From an uncultured Clostridia bacterium (lineage in GTDB: Bacteria > Bacillota > Clostridia > Oscillospirales > CAG-272), in assembly GCA_937884385.1 (NCBI GenBank), contig CALGCW010000283.1, positions 1 through 34,127 of the forward strand: a stretch of DNA of 34,127 nt. Reading direction: 5' to 3'. The position numbers and the translations under genes were made by a program. Below the pieces are notes generated by a model. That model ran no database searches, was not told the DNA's origin, and saw only the letters and a program-made list of their open reading frames with translations. Positions 8,477 to 15,855 of this stretch are shown in pieces. The first letter of the stretch is position 1. Every line of letters begins with the position of its first letter.

Positions 8477-9340
8477 TTAAATCGTATCAAGTGTGATTTT
8501 TCCGATTTTTGCACTTCTGAATTCCTCAAGAAGCATATTGGCAGTTCTTTCATAGTCGATCTCGCCACCGCTTACAAGAAAACCGCGTTTCTTGCCGATG
8601 GCTTCAAAAAGCTCGAGATCGGTGTAGTCGGAATAATCGCTCATATCGCCGAGCTTATAGCGAACCGAGAGAAGCTCGGGATAGTGTTTTCTGAGTCGGG
8701 AGCAGAGAACTATCGCAAGGCTTTCAAGGTCAAGTATCTTATCCTTGATAGCACCTGTGAGAGCAAGGTTTTCTCCGATCACTCTATCATCGAATTTGGG
8801 CCAGAGAACGCCGGGCATATCCATAAGGTCAAGTCCAATGTTAGTTGATACCCATTGCTTATCCACCGTCACACCGGGGCGGTTTTCGACCTTTGCTTTT
8901 TTACTTCCGCAGATCTTATTGATAAGTGAAGATTTTCCAACGTTGGGAATGCCCACGATCATAGCCTTGAGCTTGCGACCGGTCATACCCTTGTCTTCAT
9001 ACCTCTTGATCTTTTCTGCCAAGACCGTCTTTACGGCTTCGCTGATCTTATTTATACCCATTCCGCTTACGCAGTCGGTGGTTATGCAAATCGTGTTCTC
9101 GGAAGAGTAATACTCGCACCATCTTTTTGTCATAGTGGGATCGGCAAGGGTTGCTTTATTAAGTAATAGTATCGTTGGTTTGTTGGCTGTTAACGTTGCG
9201 ATCTCGGGATTGCGCGAGCTGCGGGGTATTCTTGCATCGAGTATCTCAATCACCACGTCGACGTTCTTTAGGTTTTCCGTTATCATTCGGCGTGTCTTCG
9301 CCATATGCCCGGGAAACCACTGTATCTGTTCTGATGGCAT
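8477..9340 (-). CDS. ylqF: Ribosome biogenesis GTPase YlqF/RbgA
   Basis: Circularly permuted GTPase needed for late assembly of the 50S subunit. It begins with WFPGHMAKTRR, has the G4 motif LLNKATL (NK at 61-62) before G1 GIPNVGKSS (130-138) and G3 DMPG (174-177), which is the permuted order of this family, then the helical C-terminal RNA-binding domain (287 residues in all). An AAGGAG site precedes the ATG at good spacing. It lies 38 bases downstream of lepB. Confidence 0.97.
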   Translation of the reverse strand: MPSEQIQWFPGHMAKTRRMITENLKNVDVVIEILDARIPRSSRNPEIATLTANKPTILLLNKATLADPTMTKRWCEYYSSENTICITTDCVSGMGINKISEAVKTVLAEKIKRYEDKGMTGRKLKAMIVGIPNVGKSSLINKICGSKKAKVENRPGVTVDKQWVSTNIGLDLMDMPGVLWPKFDDRVIGENLALTGAIKDKILDLESLAIVLCSRLRKHYPELLSVRYKLGDMSDYSDYTDLELFEAIGKKRGFLVSGGEIDYERTANMLLEEFRSAKIGKITLDTI

Positions 9341-9378
9341 ATCTTTGTCTCCTTGTCTTATTTAGTAATGTCCAAGCC

Positions 9379-9954
9379 TTAGCTTGGCAGCTTTAAGATC
9401 ACTTTTCCGAGCACGGAGCGTTCATCTATGAGTCCGATGTCGGGGGAACGGCTGTCGAGCGAGCCGTTTCTGTTGTCTCCCATAACGAAGATATATCCTT
9501 CGGGGACAAAAACGGTATAGGTGCCTTTGGTATTGTATCTGCCGCCGCTTAAGTATATATATGAAGATTCATCAACAATCTCGTCCTCATCGAATATTTC
9601 ATCGTCGGAACGGTAGAGAAGGCAATTATCGTAATCAATCTTGAGCCAAGTGTTTCCTGTGGCGATAACTCGCTTGACAACGGGTTCGTTGAGTGGGTCG
9701 AGATGATGAAATACGATTATATCATTTTCCTTTGGCGTATAAAACACGTTTGTGATGATAAGCCTTTCACCATCGATAAGAGTGTTATTCATTGATGTTC
9801 CAACTACTGTACACAATTTAAAACAGAAGGAAGTAAGTATCAATATAATTATCAACGCTTTTATGACTGAATCGAATACGTCTGAAAAAACAGATGTCAG
9901 CTTTTCGTAGTAAAAGTTGCGCTTTGATGCGGTATTTTGTGTTTCGGAGTTCAT
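9379..9954 (-). CDS. lepB: Signal peptidase I
   Basis: Membrane serine-lysine peptidase that removes signal peptides from exported proteins. With the ATG at 9954 it has 191 residues: a cytoplasmic N-terminus, one membrane segment (about 32-51), then the catalytic SxM motif (S54 in GTSMNN), the lysine segment VVKRVIATG (K94) and the GDNRNGSLDSRS box. The frame is open up to 9987, but an AGGGGG site 6 bases before the ATG at 9954 decides the start. It is the first gene of the run lepB-ylqF-rnhB-yraN-dipeptidase-thrC; rplS, often next to it in other Firmicutes, is absent. Confidence 0.95.
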   Translation of the reverse strand: MNSETQNTASKRNFYYEKLTSVFSDVFDSVIKALIIILILTSFCFKLCTVVGTSMNNTLIDGERLIITNVFYTPKENDIIVFHHLDPLNEPVVKRVIATGNTWLKIDYDNCLLYRSDDEIFDEDEIVDESSYIYLSGGRYNTKGTYTVFVPEGYIFVMGDNRNGSLDSRSPDIGLIDERSVLGKVILKLPS

Positions 9955-10006
9955 TTTTAGCCCCCTGATGATATAAAATAGATGCATGTTTGCTTCTTAA
10001 ATAGTT

Positions 10007-10035
10007 ATTATAACATACTTTATTGAAATAAACAA
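10007..10035 (-). promoter_or_regulatory. Likely SigA promoter of the lepB-thrC run
   Basis: Minus strand TTGTTT (10030-10035), 17-bp spacer, TATAAT (10007-10012). The -10 is perfect, the -35 matches only at the TTG. The start point would lie about 45 bases before the lepB ATG. Confidence 0.6.
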
Positions 10036-10083
10036 GATTTTTTGAAAAAAATGAAAAAAAGATGAAAAAATCTCAAAAAATTA

Positions 10084-10112
10084 TTGACACACTTGAAAAA
10101 ATGTGGTACTAT
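10084..10112 (+). promoter_or_regulatory. SigA promoter of nfeD-SPFH operon
   Basis: TTGACA (10084-10089), 17-bp spacer, TACTAT (10107-10112). The -10 is part of the perfect 10-base palindrome TACTATAGTA (10107-10116). The start would be near 10119, leaving an untranslated leader of about 115 bases before nfeD in which I recognise no known riboswitch, only a weak GCCC/GGGC hairpin near 10144-10160. Confidence 0.7.
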
Positions 10113-10234
10113 AGTATGACACATAATATTGAACCCGCAAAATGCCCCTTCAAAATGGGCTTAATCTTCTTATGAAGTTATTTGATCGGATATTTTTTGA
10201 GTGTTCAAAATCTAATACATAGAGGAGAATTATT

Positions 10235-10696
10235 ATGCTTGATTATGCTTTGACCCTGTTATGGGCAGCCGTTTTGGTTGTCGTGATCGTCTTTGAATTG
10301 CGTACGGCTGACGTTGTTTCCGTATGGTTCATTCCCGGTGCGGCAATTGCATTCGTGCTTACATTCTTTAAACATGAATCACCCCTTGGCGGACTTGGTG
10401 TACAGTTCCTTGCTTTCGCTGTCGTTTCTTTGGTTTCCTTCTTTATCTTTAAGATAGTCTTTAGTAAAAAGGTCAAGAAGCTGAAGAAGGGTAAAACAAA
10501 TCTTAACGCTCTTTTCGGCGAAAAGGGTCTCGTTACTGAAGAGATCTCCAACATTCACGTTAAGGGTACTGTAAACCTTCACGGTAAGGTTTGGGCAGCT
10601 CGCTCCGTTGATGATAACGATATCATCGAAGAGGGCACGATCGTTGTAGTTGAAAGAATTGAGGGCGTTAAGCTCATCTGTTCAAGAGAGAAATAA
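10235..10696 (+). CDS. NfeD family membrane protein
   Basis: A 153-residue protein with two or three hydrophobic membrane segments in the first 75 residues, a basic linker (KKVKKLKKGK) and a C-terminal soluble domain of about 70 residues that fits the NfeD OB-fold (LFGEKGLVTEE, GTVNLHGKVWAARS, EGTIVVVERIEG). NfeD proteins are typically encoded with and act on SPFH/stomatin-type proteins in the membrane, as is the case here (18-base gap). A GAGGAG site precedes the ATG. This is the short NfeD form without the N-terminal ClpP-like protease domain. Confidence 0.92.
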   Translation: MLDYALTLLWAAVLVVVIVFELRTADVVSVWFIPGAAIAFVLTFFKHESPLGGLGVQFLAFAVVSLVSFFIFKIVFSKKVKKLKKGKTNLNALFGEKGLVTEEISNIHVKGTVNLHGKVWAARSVDDNDIIEEGTIVVVERIEGVKLICSREK

Positions 10697-10714
10697 TAAG
10701 GAGGAGCGAATATT

Positions 10715-11713
10715 ATGGTTGACGCAATTATTATTGGTGTTGCTGTTGTTTTATTTTTGATTCTTTTGGCTTGCTTGTCCCTTAGAATCGTTCCTCAGTC
10801 TAAGGCTTACGTTATGGAGAGACTTGGTGTTTACTCCAGAACTTGGTACACAGGCTTGCACCTTAAGCTTCCTTTCATTGAAAGAGCAGCTAAGATCATT
10901 GACCTTAAGGAACAGATACTTGTTTCGGAGCATTATCATACAAACGATGATTGCCCCACGCCTGCTGATTGCAAGCACCCCCGTCCTTATGTATATGCAC
11001 AGCCCGTTATTACAAAGGACAATGTTCGTATGAACATTGATACAGTTGTTTTCTACATGGTTACTGACTGCAAGCTTTTCGCCTACGGTCACGCTAATCC
11101 TATTTTAGCTATCAATCATCTCACTGCGACAACACTTCGTAATATCGTTGGTGAGCTTGAGCTTGACGCAACACTCACATCAAGAGATCTCATCAATACT
11201 AAGATGAGAGCTATCCTTGATGAGGCTACCGACCCCTGGGGTATCAAGGTAACACGTGTTGAGATCAAGAACATTGATATTTTTGATGAAGATCTCCGTG
11301 AAGCAATGGAAAAACAGATGATCGCTGAGCGCACACGCCGCGAGAGAATCATCGAGGCTGAAGGTATCAGAAAGGCTGAGATCCTTGTTGCTGAAGGTAA
11401 GAAGCAGGCTGCTATTCTTGAGGCAGAAGGTAAGAAGCAGGCTGAGATCCTCGCCGCTGAAGCTCGCAGAGAAGCAATGATCTGTGAGGCAGAAGGTGAA
11501 GCTGAAGCTATTCTTCAGGTACAACAGGCTACTGCTGAAGGTATCAAGATGGTTAACGCATCCGAGCCTTCTAAGGAAGTTCTTACGATCAAGAGTCTTG
11601 AGGCATTCGAAAAGGCTGCTGACGGCAAGGCTACTAAGATCATTATTCCTTCCGAAATCCAGGGACTTGCAGGTCTCGCATCCAGCGCCGCTGAAATTTT
11701 CAAAGCAGAATAA
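10715..11713 (+). CDS. SPFH/stomatin-like membrane scaffold protein
   Basis: Band-7 family protein of 332 residues: one N-terminal membrane segment (about 4-23), an SPFH domain (about 25-200) and a long helical region (about 198-275) with tandem repeats around AEGKKQA, expected to form a coiled coil for oligomerisation in membrane microdomains. It forms an operon with nfeD and has an AAGGAGG site. Odd: between the strands LKEQILVSE and PVITKDNV, where relatives have a short loop, it carries about 25 extra residues rich in His and Cys (H73, H75, C80, C86, H88). It resembles the QmcA/stomatin subgroup rather than FloA. Confidence 0.93.
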   Translation: MVDAIIIGVAVVLFLILLACLSLRIVPQSKAYVMERLGVYSRTWYTGLHLKLPFIERAAKIIDLKEQILVSEHYHTNDDCPTPADCKHPRPYVYAQPVITKDNVRMNIDTVVFYMVTDCKLFAYGHANPILAINHLTATTLRNIVGELELDATLTSRDLINTKMRAILDEATDPWGIKVTRVEIKNIDIFDEDLREAMEKQMIAERTRRERIIEAEGIRKAEILVAEGKKQAAILEAEGKKQAEILAAEARREAMICEAEGEAEAILQVQQATAEGIKMVNASEPSKEVLTIKSLEAFEKAADGKATKIIIPSEIQGLAGLASSAAEIFKAE

Positions 11714-11739
11714 TCAAGCTAATTCAATAAATATTATAC

Positions 11740-11769
11740 AAGGCACAGAGATTTCTGTGCCTTTCTTTT
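11740..11769 (+). terminator. Terminator of nfeD-SPFH operon
   Basis: Perfect 10-bp stem (11740-11749 with 11754-11763), GATT loop, followed by the T-rich TCTTTTA. Confidence 0.9.
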
Positions 11770-11778
11770 ATAAAACCT

Positions 11779-11807
11779 TTGACAAATGCATTAGTATATA
11801 GTATAAT
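11779..11807 (+). promoter_or_regulatory. Perfect-consensus SigA promoter of rsmE
   Basis: TTGACA (11779-11784), 17-bp spacer, TATAAT (11802-11807). The start point falls near 11814, which rules out the ATG at 11811 as the rsmE start. Confidence 0.9.
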
Positions 11808-11837
11808 TAAATGAAAGAAAAATTCGAAGGAGTAATT

Positions 11838-12584
11838 ATGCCAAGGTTCTTTGTTACTACAGAGCAGATAGAAAATGATAAGATAGTAATTACAGGCGAG
11901 GATGCTCACCATATTTCGCGCTCGCTGCGAATGGCTGTGGGTGAAAAAATAACGGTATCAGATATGAACAATAATGAATATATGTGTATTCTTGAGAAGT
12001 TTAACGAGAATTCCGTTGTTGCTAAAATAGAAGAGCATAACGCATCAATCGTTGAGTCGCCGGTTAAAGTTCATCTCTTTCAAGCTCTGCCGAAGGGTGA
12101 AAAGTTGGATTTTATTATTCAAAAATCGGTTGAGTGCGGTGTGTATGATATCACGCCCTTTGAAAGTGAGAGATGCGTTGTGAAGGTAAAAAATGACGCA
12201 GAGGATAGAAAGACCGAGCGCAGATGCAAGATCGCTCTTGAAGCGGCAAAGCAATGCGGAAGGGGTATTGTTCCCACGGTCAACCGCACGGTTTCGTTTA
12301 CAGAGATGATCAGCAGGGCGGAGGACTCTGACCTCGTTCTGTTTTGCTATGAGGGTGATGGCACTGAGTCGATTGGAACTGTTTTGAAAAAAGAGAGACT
12401 GCAAAGGGATATCCGTGATATTTCAATAATCATTGGCAGCGAGGGCGGTTTTTCTGATAAAGAAGCAGCTATTGCGCGAGAGAGAGGACATAAAATGATT
12501 GGCCTTGGAAAGAGAATTCTTCGCGCTGAAACGGCAGCTATATTTGCATTGACCTGCCTTGTATACGAATTTGAGCTTTCATAA
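11838..12584 (+). CDS. rsmE: 16S rRNA m3U1498 methyltransferase RsmE
   Basis: SAM-dependent methyltransferase of the SPOUT superfamily acting on U1498 of 16S rRNA. The 248 residues comprise an N-terminal PUA-like domain (MPRFFVTTEQI, EDAHHISRSLRM) and a C-terminal trefoil knot with IIGSEGGFS (usually GPEGG) and LGKRILRAETA. The frame is open from an ATG at 11811, but AAGGAG lies 5 bases before the ATG at 11838 and the promoter start point is about 11814, so 11838 is the start. No prmA, its frequent neighbour in Firmicutes, is seen here. Confidence 0.95.
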   Translation: MPRFFVTTEQIENDKIVITGEDAHHISRSLRMAVGEKITVSDMNNNEYMCILEKFNENSVVAKIEEHNASIVESPVKVHLFQALPKGEKLDFIIQKSVECGVYDITPFESERCVVKVKNDAEDRKTERRCKIALEAAKQCGRGIVPTVNRTVSFTEMISRAEDSDLVLFCYEGDGTESIGTVLKKERLQRDIRDISIIIGSEGGFSDKEAAIARERGHKMIGLGKRILRAETAAIFALTCLVYEFELS

Positions 12585-12660
12585 AGCCGTTTATTAATCA
12601 ATAAATATATAAAAAGCACAAAAAATCTCAAAATAATTATTAAAAATATCAAAATACCTA

Positions 12661-12689
12661 TTGAAAAATAACAAAAACTGTAGTATAAT
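12661..12689 (+). promoter_or_regulatory. SigA promoter of the CdaR/PucR-type regulator
   Basis: TTGAAA (12661-12666), 17-bp spacer, TATAAT (12684-12689), about 45 bases before the ATG. The interval 12585-12660 is A/T-rich and holds no clear terminator for rsmE. Confidence 0.85.
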
Positions 12690-12740
12690 ATAGTACAGTA
12701 TGTACAAATATTAAACGCTTACGATTGAGAGGTTTATTTT

Positions 12741-13826
12741 ATGTCTAACAGATTATTCCAAGGCGTAGTTCACCAGATGAGGGACGCGGTTGACCGTGTA
12801 ATTGGTGTTGTGGATGAAAACGGTATAGTTGTTGCTTGCTCAGAGCTTACAAAAATTGGCGAAGCAAGACAGGGTGTTGTTGAGGAGATGTCATACTCTC
12901 CCAAGGCTTTTACACTTCTTGGCTATACATACAACCCTATTACTGCAGGCTCAAAATCCGAGTATTATGTATTTGTTGAGGGTGAGGACAAGATGGCTGA
13001 AAAAATTGCCAAAATACTTGTCGTTTCTTTTGCAAATATTAAGAACCTTTACGATGAAAAATATGATAAGGGTTCCTTTATTAAGAATATCATTCTTGAC
13101 AATATCCTTCCCAGTGATATTTATATCAAGAGCAAGGAGCTTCATTTTAATACTGAAGAAGTTCGTATCGTATTTCTCGTTAAATTCTATGGCAGAACCG
13201 ATATGATGCCCTATGAGATCCTTCAGAATATGTTCCCGGACAAATCAAAGGATTACGTTATCAGCGTTGGTGAGCAGGACGTTGTTCTTGTTAAGGATAT
13301 CAAACCCGGAACAGATCGCCGTGAGATCGAAAAGATCGCTTCCGGCATCGTAAATACCCTTAATAGTGAATATTACGTTAAGGTCGCAATCGGTATTTCT
13401 ACCGTTGTTGATAACATCAAGGACCTTGCAAGAGCTTATAAGGAAGCTCAGGTTGCCCTTGACGTCGGCAAGGTATTCGAAACCGAAAAGAATATTATCA
13501 GCTATGAAAACCTCGGTATAGGCAGACTTATATATCAGCTTCCCACCACTATGTGTGAGATGTTCCTTCAGGAAGTATTTAAGAAGGGAAGCCTTGATTC
13601 TCTTGACAAAGAAACGCTTATGACTATCCAGTGCTTCTTTGAAAACAATCTTAACGTTTCAGAAACCTCAAGAAAGCTTTTTGTACACAGAAACACCTTG
13701 GTTTACAGACTTGAAAAGATCCGCAAATTGACAGGACTTGATCTTAGAGAGTTTGAACACGCGATCACCTTTAAGGTAGCTCTTATGGTTCAAAAGTATC
13801 TCAAGTCCATTTCTGCGAAATATTGA
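12741..13826 (+). CDS. CdaR/PucR-type transcriptional regulator
   Basis: Predicted cytoplasmic DNA-binding regulator of 361 residues. The N-terminal ~130 residues resemble the sugar-diacid recognition domain (RDAVDRVIGVVDENGIVVAC), the middle ~130 a degenerate GGDEF-like domain, and the C-terminal ~60 residues the PucR-type helix-turn-helix (ENNLNVSETSRKLFVHRNTL, then VYRLEKIRKLTGL). GAGAGG precedes the ATG. Family members sense glucarate-like or other small ligands, but the neighbours here (rsmE, S41 protease, greA) give no sugar-acid pathway, so the ligand and targets are unknown. It has its own promoter and a downstream hairpin. Confidence 0.85.
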   Translation: MSNRLFQGVVHQMRDAVDRVIGVVDENGIVVACSELTKIGEARQGVVEEMSYSPKAFTLLGYTYNPITAGSKSEYYVFVEGEDKMAEKIAKILVVSFANIKNLYDEKYDKGSFIKNIILDNILPSDIYIKSKELHFNTEEVRIVFLVKFYGRTDMMPYEILQNMFPDKSKDYVISVGEQDVVLVKDIKPGTDRREIEKIASGIVNTLNSEYYVKVAIGISTVVDNIKDLARAYKEAQVALDVGKVFETEKNIISYENLGIGRLIYQLPTTMCEMFLQEVFKKGSLDSLDKETLMTIQCFFENNLNVSETSRKLFVHRNTLVYRLEKIRKLTGLDLREFEHAITFKVALMVQKYLKSISAKY

Positions 13827-13841
13827 TTTCTAATTTGTACT

Positions 13842-13879
13842 TAAGCGAAACGGATGCCTTCTGTTTCGCTTACTCTCTT
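13842..13879 (+). terminator. Probable terminator after the regulator
   Basis: A perfect 10-bp stem (13842-13851 with 13863-13872) with an 11-base loop, followed by a modest T-rich stretch (CTCTTTA). Confidence 0.65.
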
Positions 13880-13919
13880 TACTATAATCAGTTGCTAAGG
13901 CAACAGAACGGAGACAAAT

Positions 13920-15323
13920 ATGAAAAATAAGATATTATCCACTTTAGCGATAATTCTCGTTATAGTGCTCGCATTGACCGCCATCGCGTGTCATTACGTA
14001 CCCCCCACGATCACAAATCCTTCTACAAACGGTTCAACAAGCAATAATTCTTCTATCGATAGTCCCGAGCCTCCTAAGTCCGATCCCATCGATTATATGG
14101 ACACTATGTTCCTTGTTGACTATCTATTTAAGAATTATTCCATTTTCGATGTTGATTATGAGACCGCGATGCTTTCTGCTATCCGCACATACGTTAGCTT
14201 GACGGGTGATAAATACGCGATGTATTATACCCCTGAGGAGCTTGAGGAAATGCAGTCGGAAAACAACGGTGATCTCTACGGAATAGGCGTACAGGTTATT
14301 TTTGACTATGACGAATATTTTATGGAGATAGTTCTCATTATGCCCGATTCTCCCGCACAGGGACAGCTTGCCGTTGGCGACAAGGTCACTCACATTTATG
14401 ACGGCGAAAATATGGTAGCTCTTACTGCTATTGTTGAAGAAAATCGCGCAAAGGCAAAAGAGCTTTATGCTGATTACACCGATGAGGAGATCAATAACGT
14501 AGCTTGCTATGAGACCTTCCAGTATGCTGTCTCCAAGCTCAAGGGTCCCGAAAACACTTATGCAAGATTTACCGTTGACAGGGACGGTGAAATAATTGAA
14601 TATAACATTCGCAGAGCGAAGGTTAAAACTGTCTCTGTCACATGCAAAACATCCATTCGCGATCCGAAGGTGGGAATAGTTCAGATCAGCCAGTTCGATC
14701 TTACGACACCCGTTCAGTTTAAGGAATGTATGGATACACTAATTGCAAGCGGTTGTGATAAGTTTGTATTCGACGTTAGAAATAATCCCGGCGGTGACCT
14801 CGCTTCGGTCGTTGCGGTCTTGAGCACCTTACTTGAGAAGGGCGACGTAATTATTTCAACGAAGCATACTAACGACAGAAATACGATAACTACTGTTAAG
14901 GAAGTTAACTATGGCAAGGAAGATGATTATTCTACCTGCAATGTTACTTCTGCTGACATTGGTAAATACAGAGGTTATAAATACGTTGTACTTGCGAACG
15001 AGAATTCCGCAAGCGCTGCTGAGCTTTTCACCGCTGCTTTGCGTGATCACGAAATTGCAGAGCTTGTTGGTGTAAAGACCTACGGCAAGGGAAGTATGCA
15101 AAGCATATATAACCTTGCAGCACAGGGTAGCTCATACTACGGAGCTCTTAAGCTTACAACAAAGCTTTATTTCCCACCCTCCGGCGAAGGTTTTAACGGT
15201 ATCGGTCTTTACCCCGATCATACAGTAGAGCTTGAAGGAGTTGCGGCAGAAACGCATTTTTACAAGCTTACCGAAGAAATTGACAATCAGCTTCAAAAGG
15301 CTGTATCCACTTTAATAGACTAA
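13920..15323 (+). CDS. S41 C-terminal processing protease, likely lipoprotein
   Basis: Serine-lysine protease acting outside the membrane. The N-terminus has a basic start, a hydrophobic stretch and a lipobox-like LTAIAC, so C24 may be lipidated, followed by a Ser/Thr/Asn/Pro linker to about residue 55. A PDZ domain follows (GIGVQVIF at about 121-128, DSPAQGQLAVGDKV), then the S41 core with VRNNPGGD, the catalytic Ser S365 (ENSASAAEL), K390 and Q394 (TYGKGSMQ); the 25- and 29-residue spacings match Prc and CtpB. 467 residues. The start has a CGGAGA site. Substrates are unknown; CtpB-like members act in sporulation signalling, but nothing here ties this one to that. Confidence 0.93.
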   Translation: MKNKILSTLAIILVIVLALTAIACHYVPPTITNPSTNGSTSNNSSIDSPEPPKSDPIDYMDTMFLVDYLFKNYSIFDVDYETAMLSAIRTYVSLTGDKYAMYYTPEELEEMQSENNGDLYGIGVQVIFDYDEYFMEIVLIMPDSPAQGQLAVGDKVTHIYDGENMVALTAIVEENRAKAKELYADYTDEEINNVACYETFQYAVSKLKGPENTYARFTVDRDGEIIEYNIRRAKVKTVSVTCKTSIRDPKVGIVQISQFDLTTPVQFKECMDTLIASGCDKFVFDVRNNPGGDLASVVAVLSTLLEKGDVIISTKHTNDRNTITTVKEVNYGKEDDYSTCNVTSADIGKYRGYKYVVLANENSASAAELFTAALRDHEIAELVGVKTYGKGSMQSIYNLAAQGSSYYGALKLTTKLYFPPSGEGFNGIGLYPDHTVELEGVAAETHFYKLTEEIDNQLQKAVSTLID

Positions 15324-15355
15324 TTTCAATTTTATAATACAGAGGAGAATTTATT

Positions 15356-15838
15356 ATGGCAAAAGTTAAACAGATGTTGTACACAAAAGAAGGCTTCCAG
15401 GCTCTCCAGGCTGAGCTTAAGGAGCGCCAGACTATAAAACGTGAGGAAATCAAAGAGGCGATCGCTCTTGCACGTTCCTTCGGTGACCTTTCCGAGAACT
15501 CTGAATATGATGAGGCAAGAAACGAGCAGGCGAAGAACGAAGCGAGAATTCTTGAGCTTCAAGCCCTTATCGATAATGCTCTTATCGTAGACGAAACGAA
15601 GATCGACACAAGTGTTATAAGTATTGGCTCTACTGTAAAGGTATTTGACATTACTTATAACGAAGAAGTTGAATACAGCATCGTTGGTTCTAACGAGGTA
15701 GATCCTCTTGTAGGCAAAATCTCCGACCAGTCTCCCATCGGCAGAGCTCTTATGGGTAAATCTGCAGGTGCTGAATTCAACGTTGAGACACCTTCCGGAA
15801 CTATCGCTATGAAGGTTCTTGAAGTGACCAGAAAATAA
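15356..15838 (+). CDS. greA: Transcription elongation factor GreA
   Basis: Rescues backtracked RNA polymerase by stimulating transcript cleavage through the secondary channel. The 160 residues show the N-terminal coiled coil with the acidic tip DLSENSEYDEA, and the C-terminal FKBP-like domain (GSTVKVFDI, VDPLVGKISDQSPIGRALMG). AGAGGAG lies 8 bases before the ATG. It precedes lysS by 17 bases, the common Firmicute greA-lysS pair, and both probably share transcription; a TATAAT at 15333-15338 lacks a good -35 and is too close to the ATG to be convincing. Confidence 0.97.
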   Translation: MAKVKQMLYTKEGFQALQAELKERQTIKREEIKEAIALARSFGDLSENSEYDEARNEQAKNEARILELQALIDNALIVDETKIDTSVISIGSTVKVFDITYNEEVEYSIVGSNEVDPLVGKISDQSPIGRALMGKSAGAEFNVETPSGTIAMKVLEVTRK

Positions 15839-15855
15839 TCCCACGGAGGTTAAAA

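Noticed and set aside
9372..9387. Short palindrome CCAAGC-CTTA-GCTTGG at the lepB stop
   Set aside because: Only a 6-bp stem without a T tract inside a continuous operon; not a credible terminator.
11811..11837. ATG at 11811 as the start of rsmE
   Set aside because: It lies at or before the predicted transcription start; AAGGAG fits the ATG at 11838.
15311..15338. Possible promoter directly before greA (TATAAT at 15333)
   Set aside because: The -35 is poor and the leader would be only about 11 bases, overlapping the ribosome binding site.
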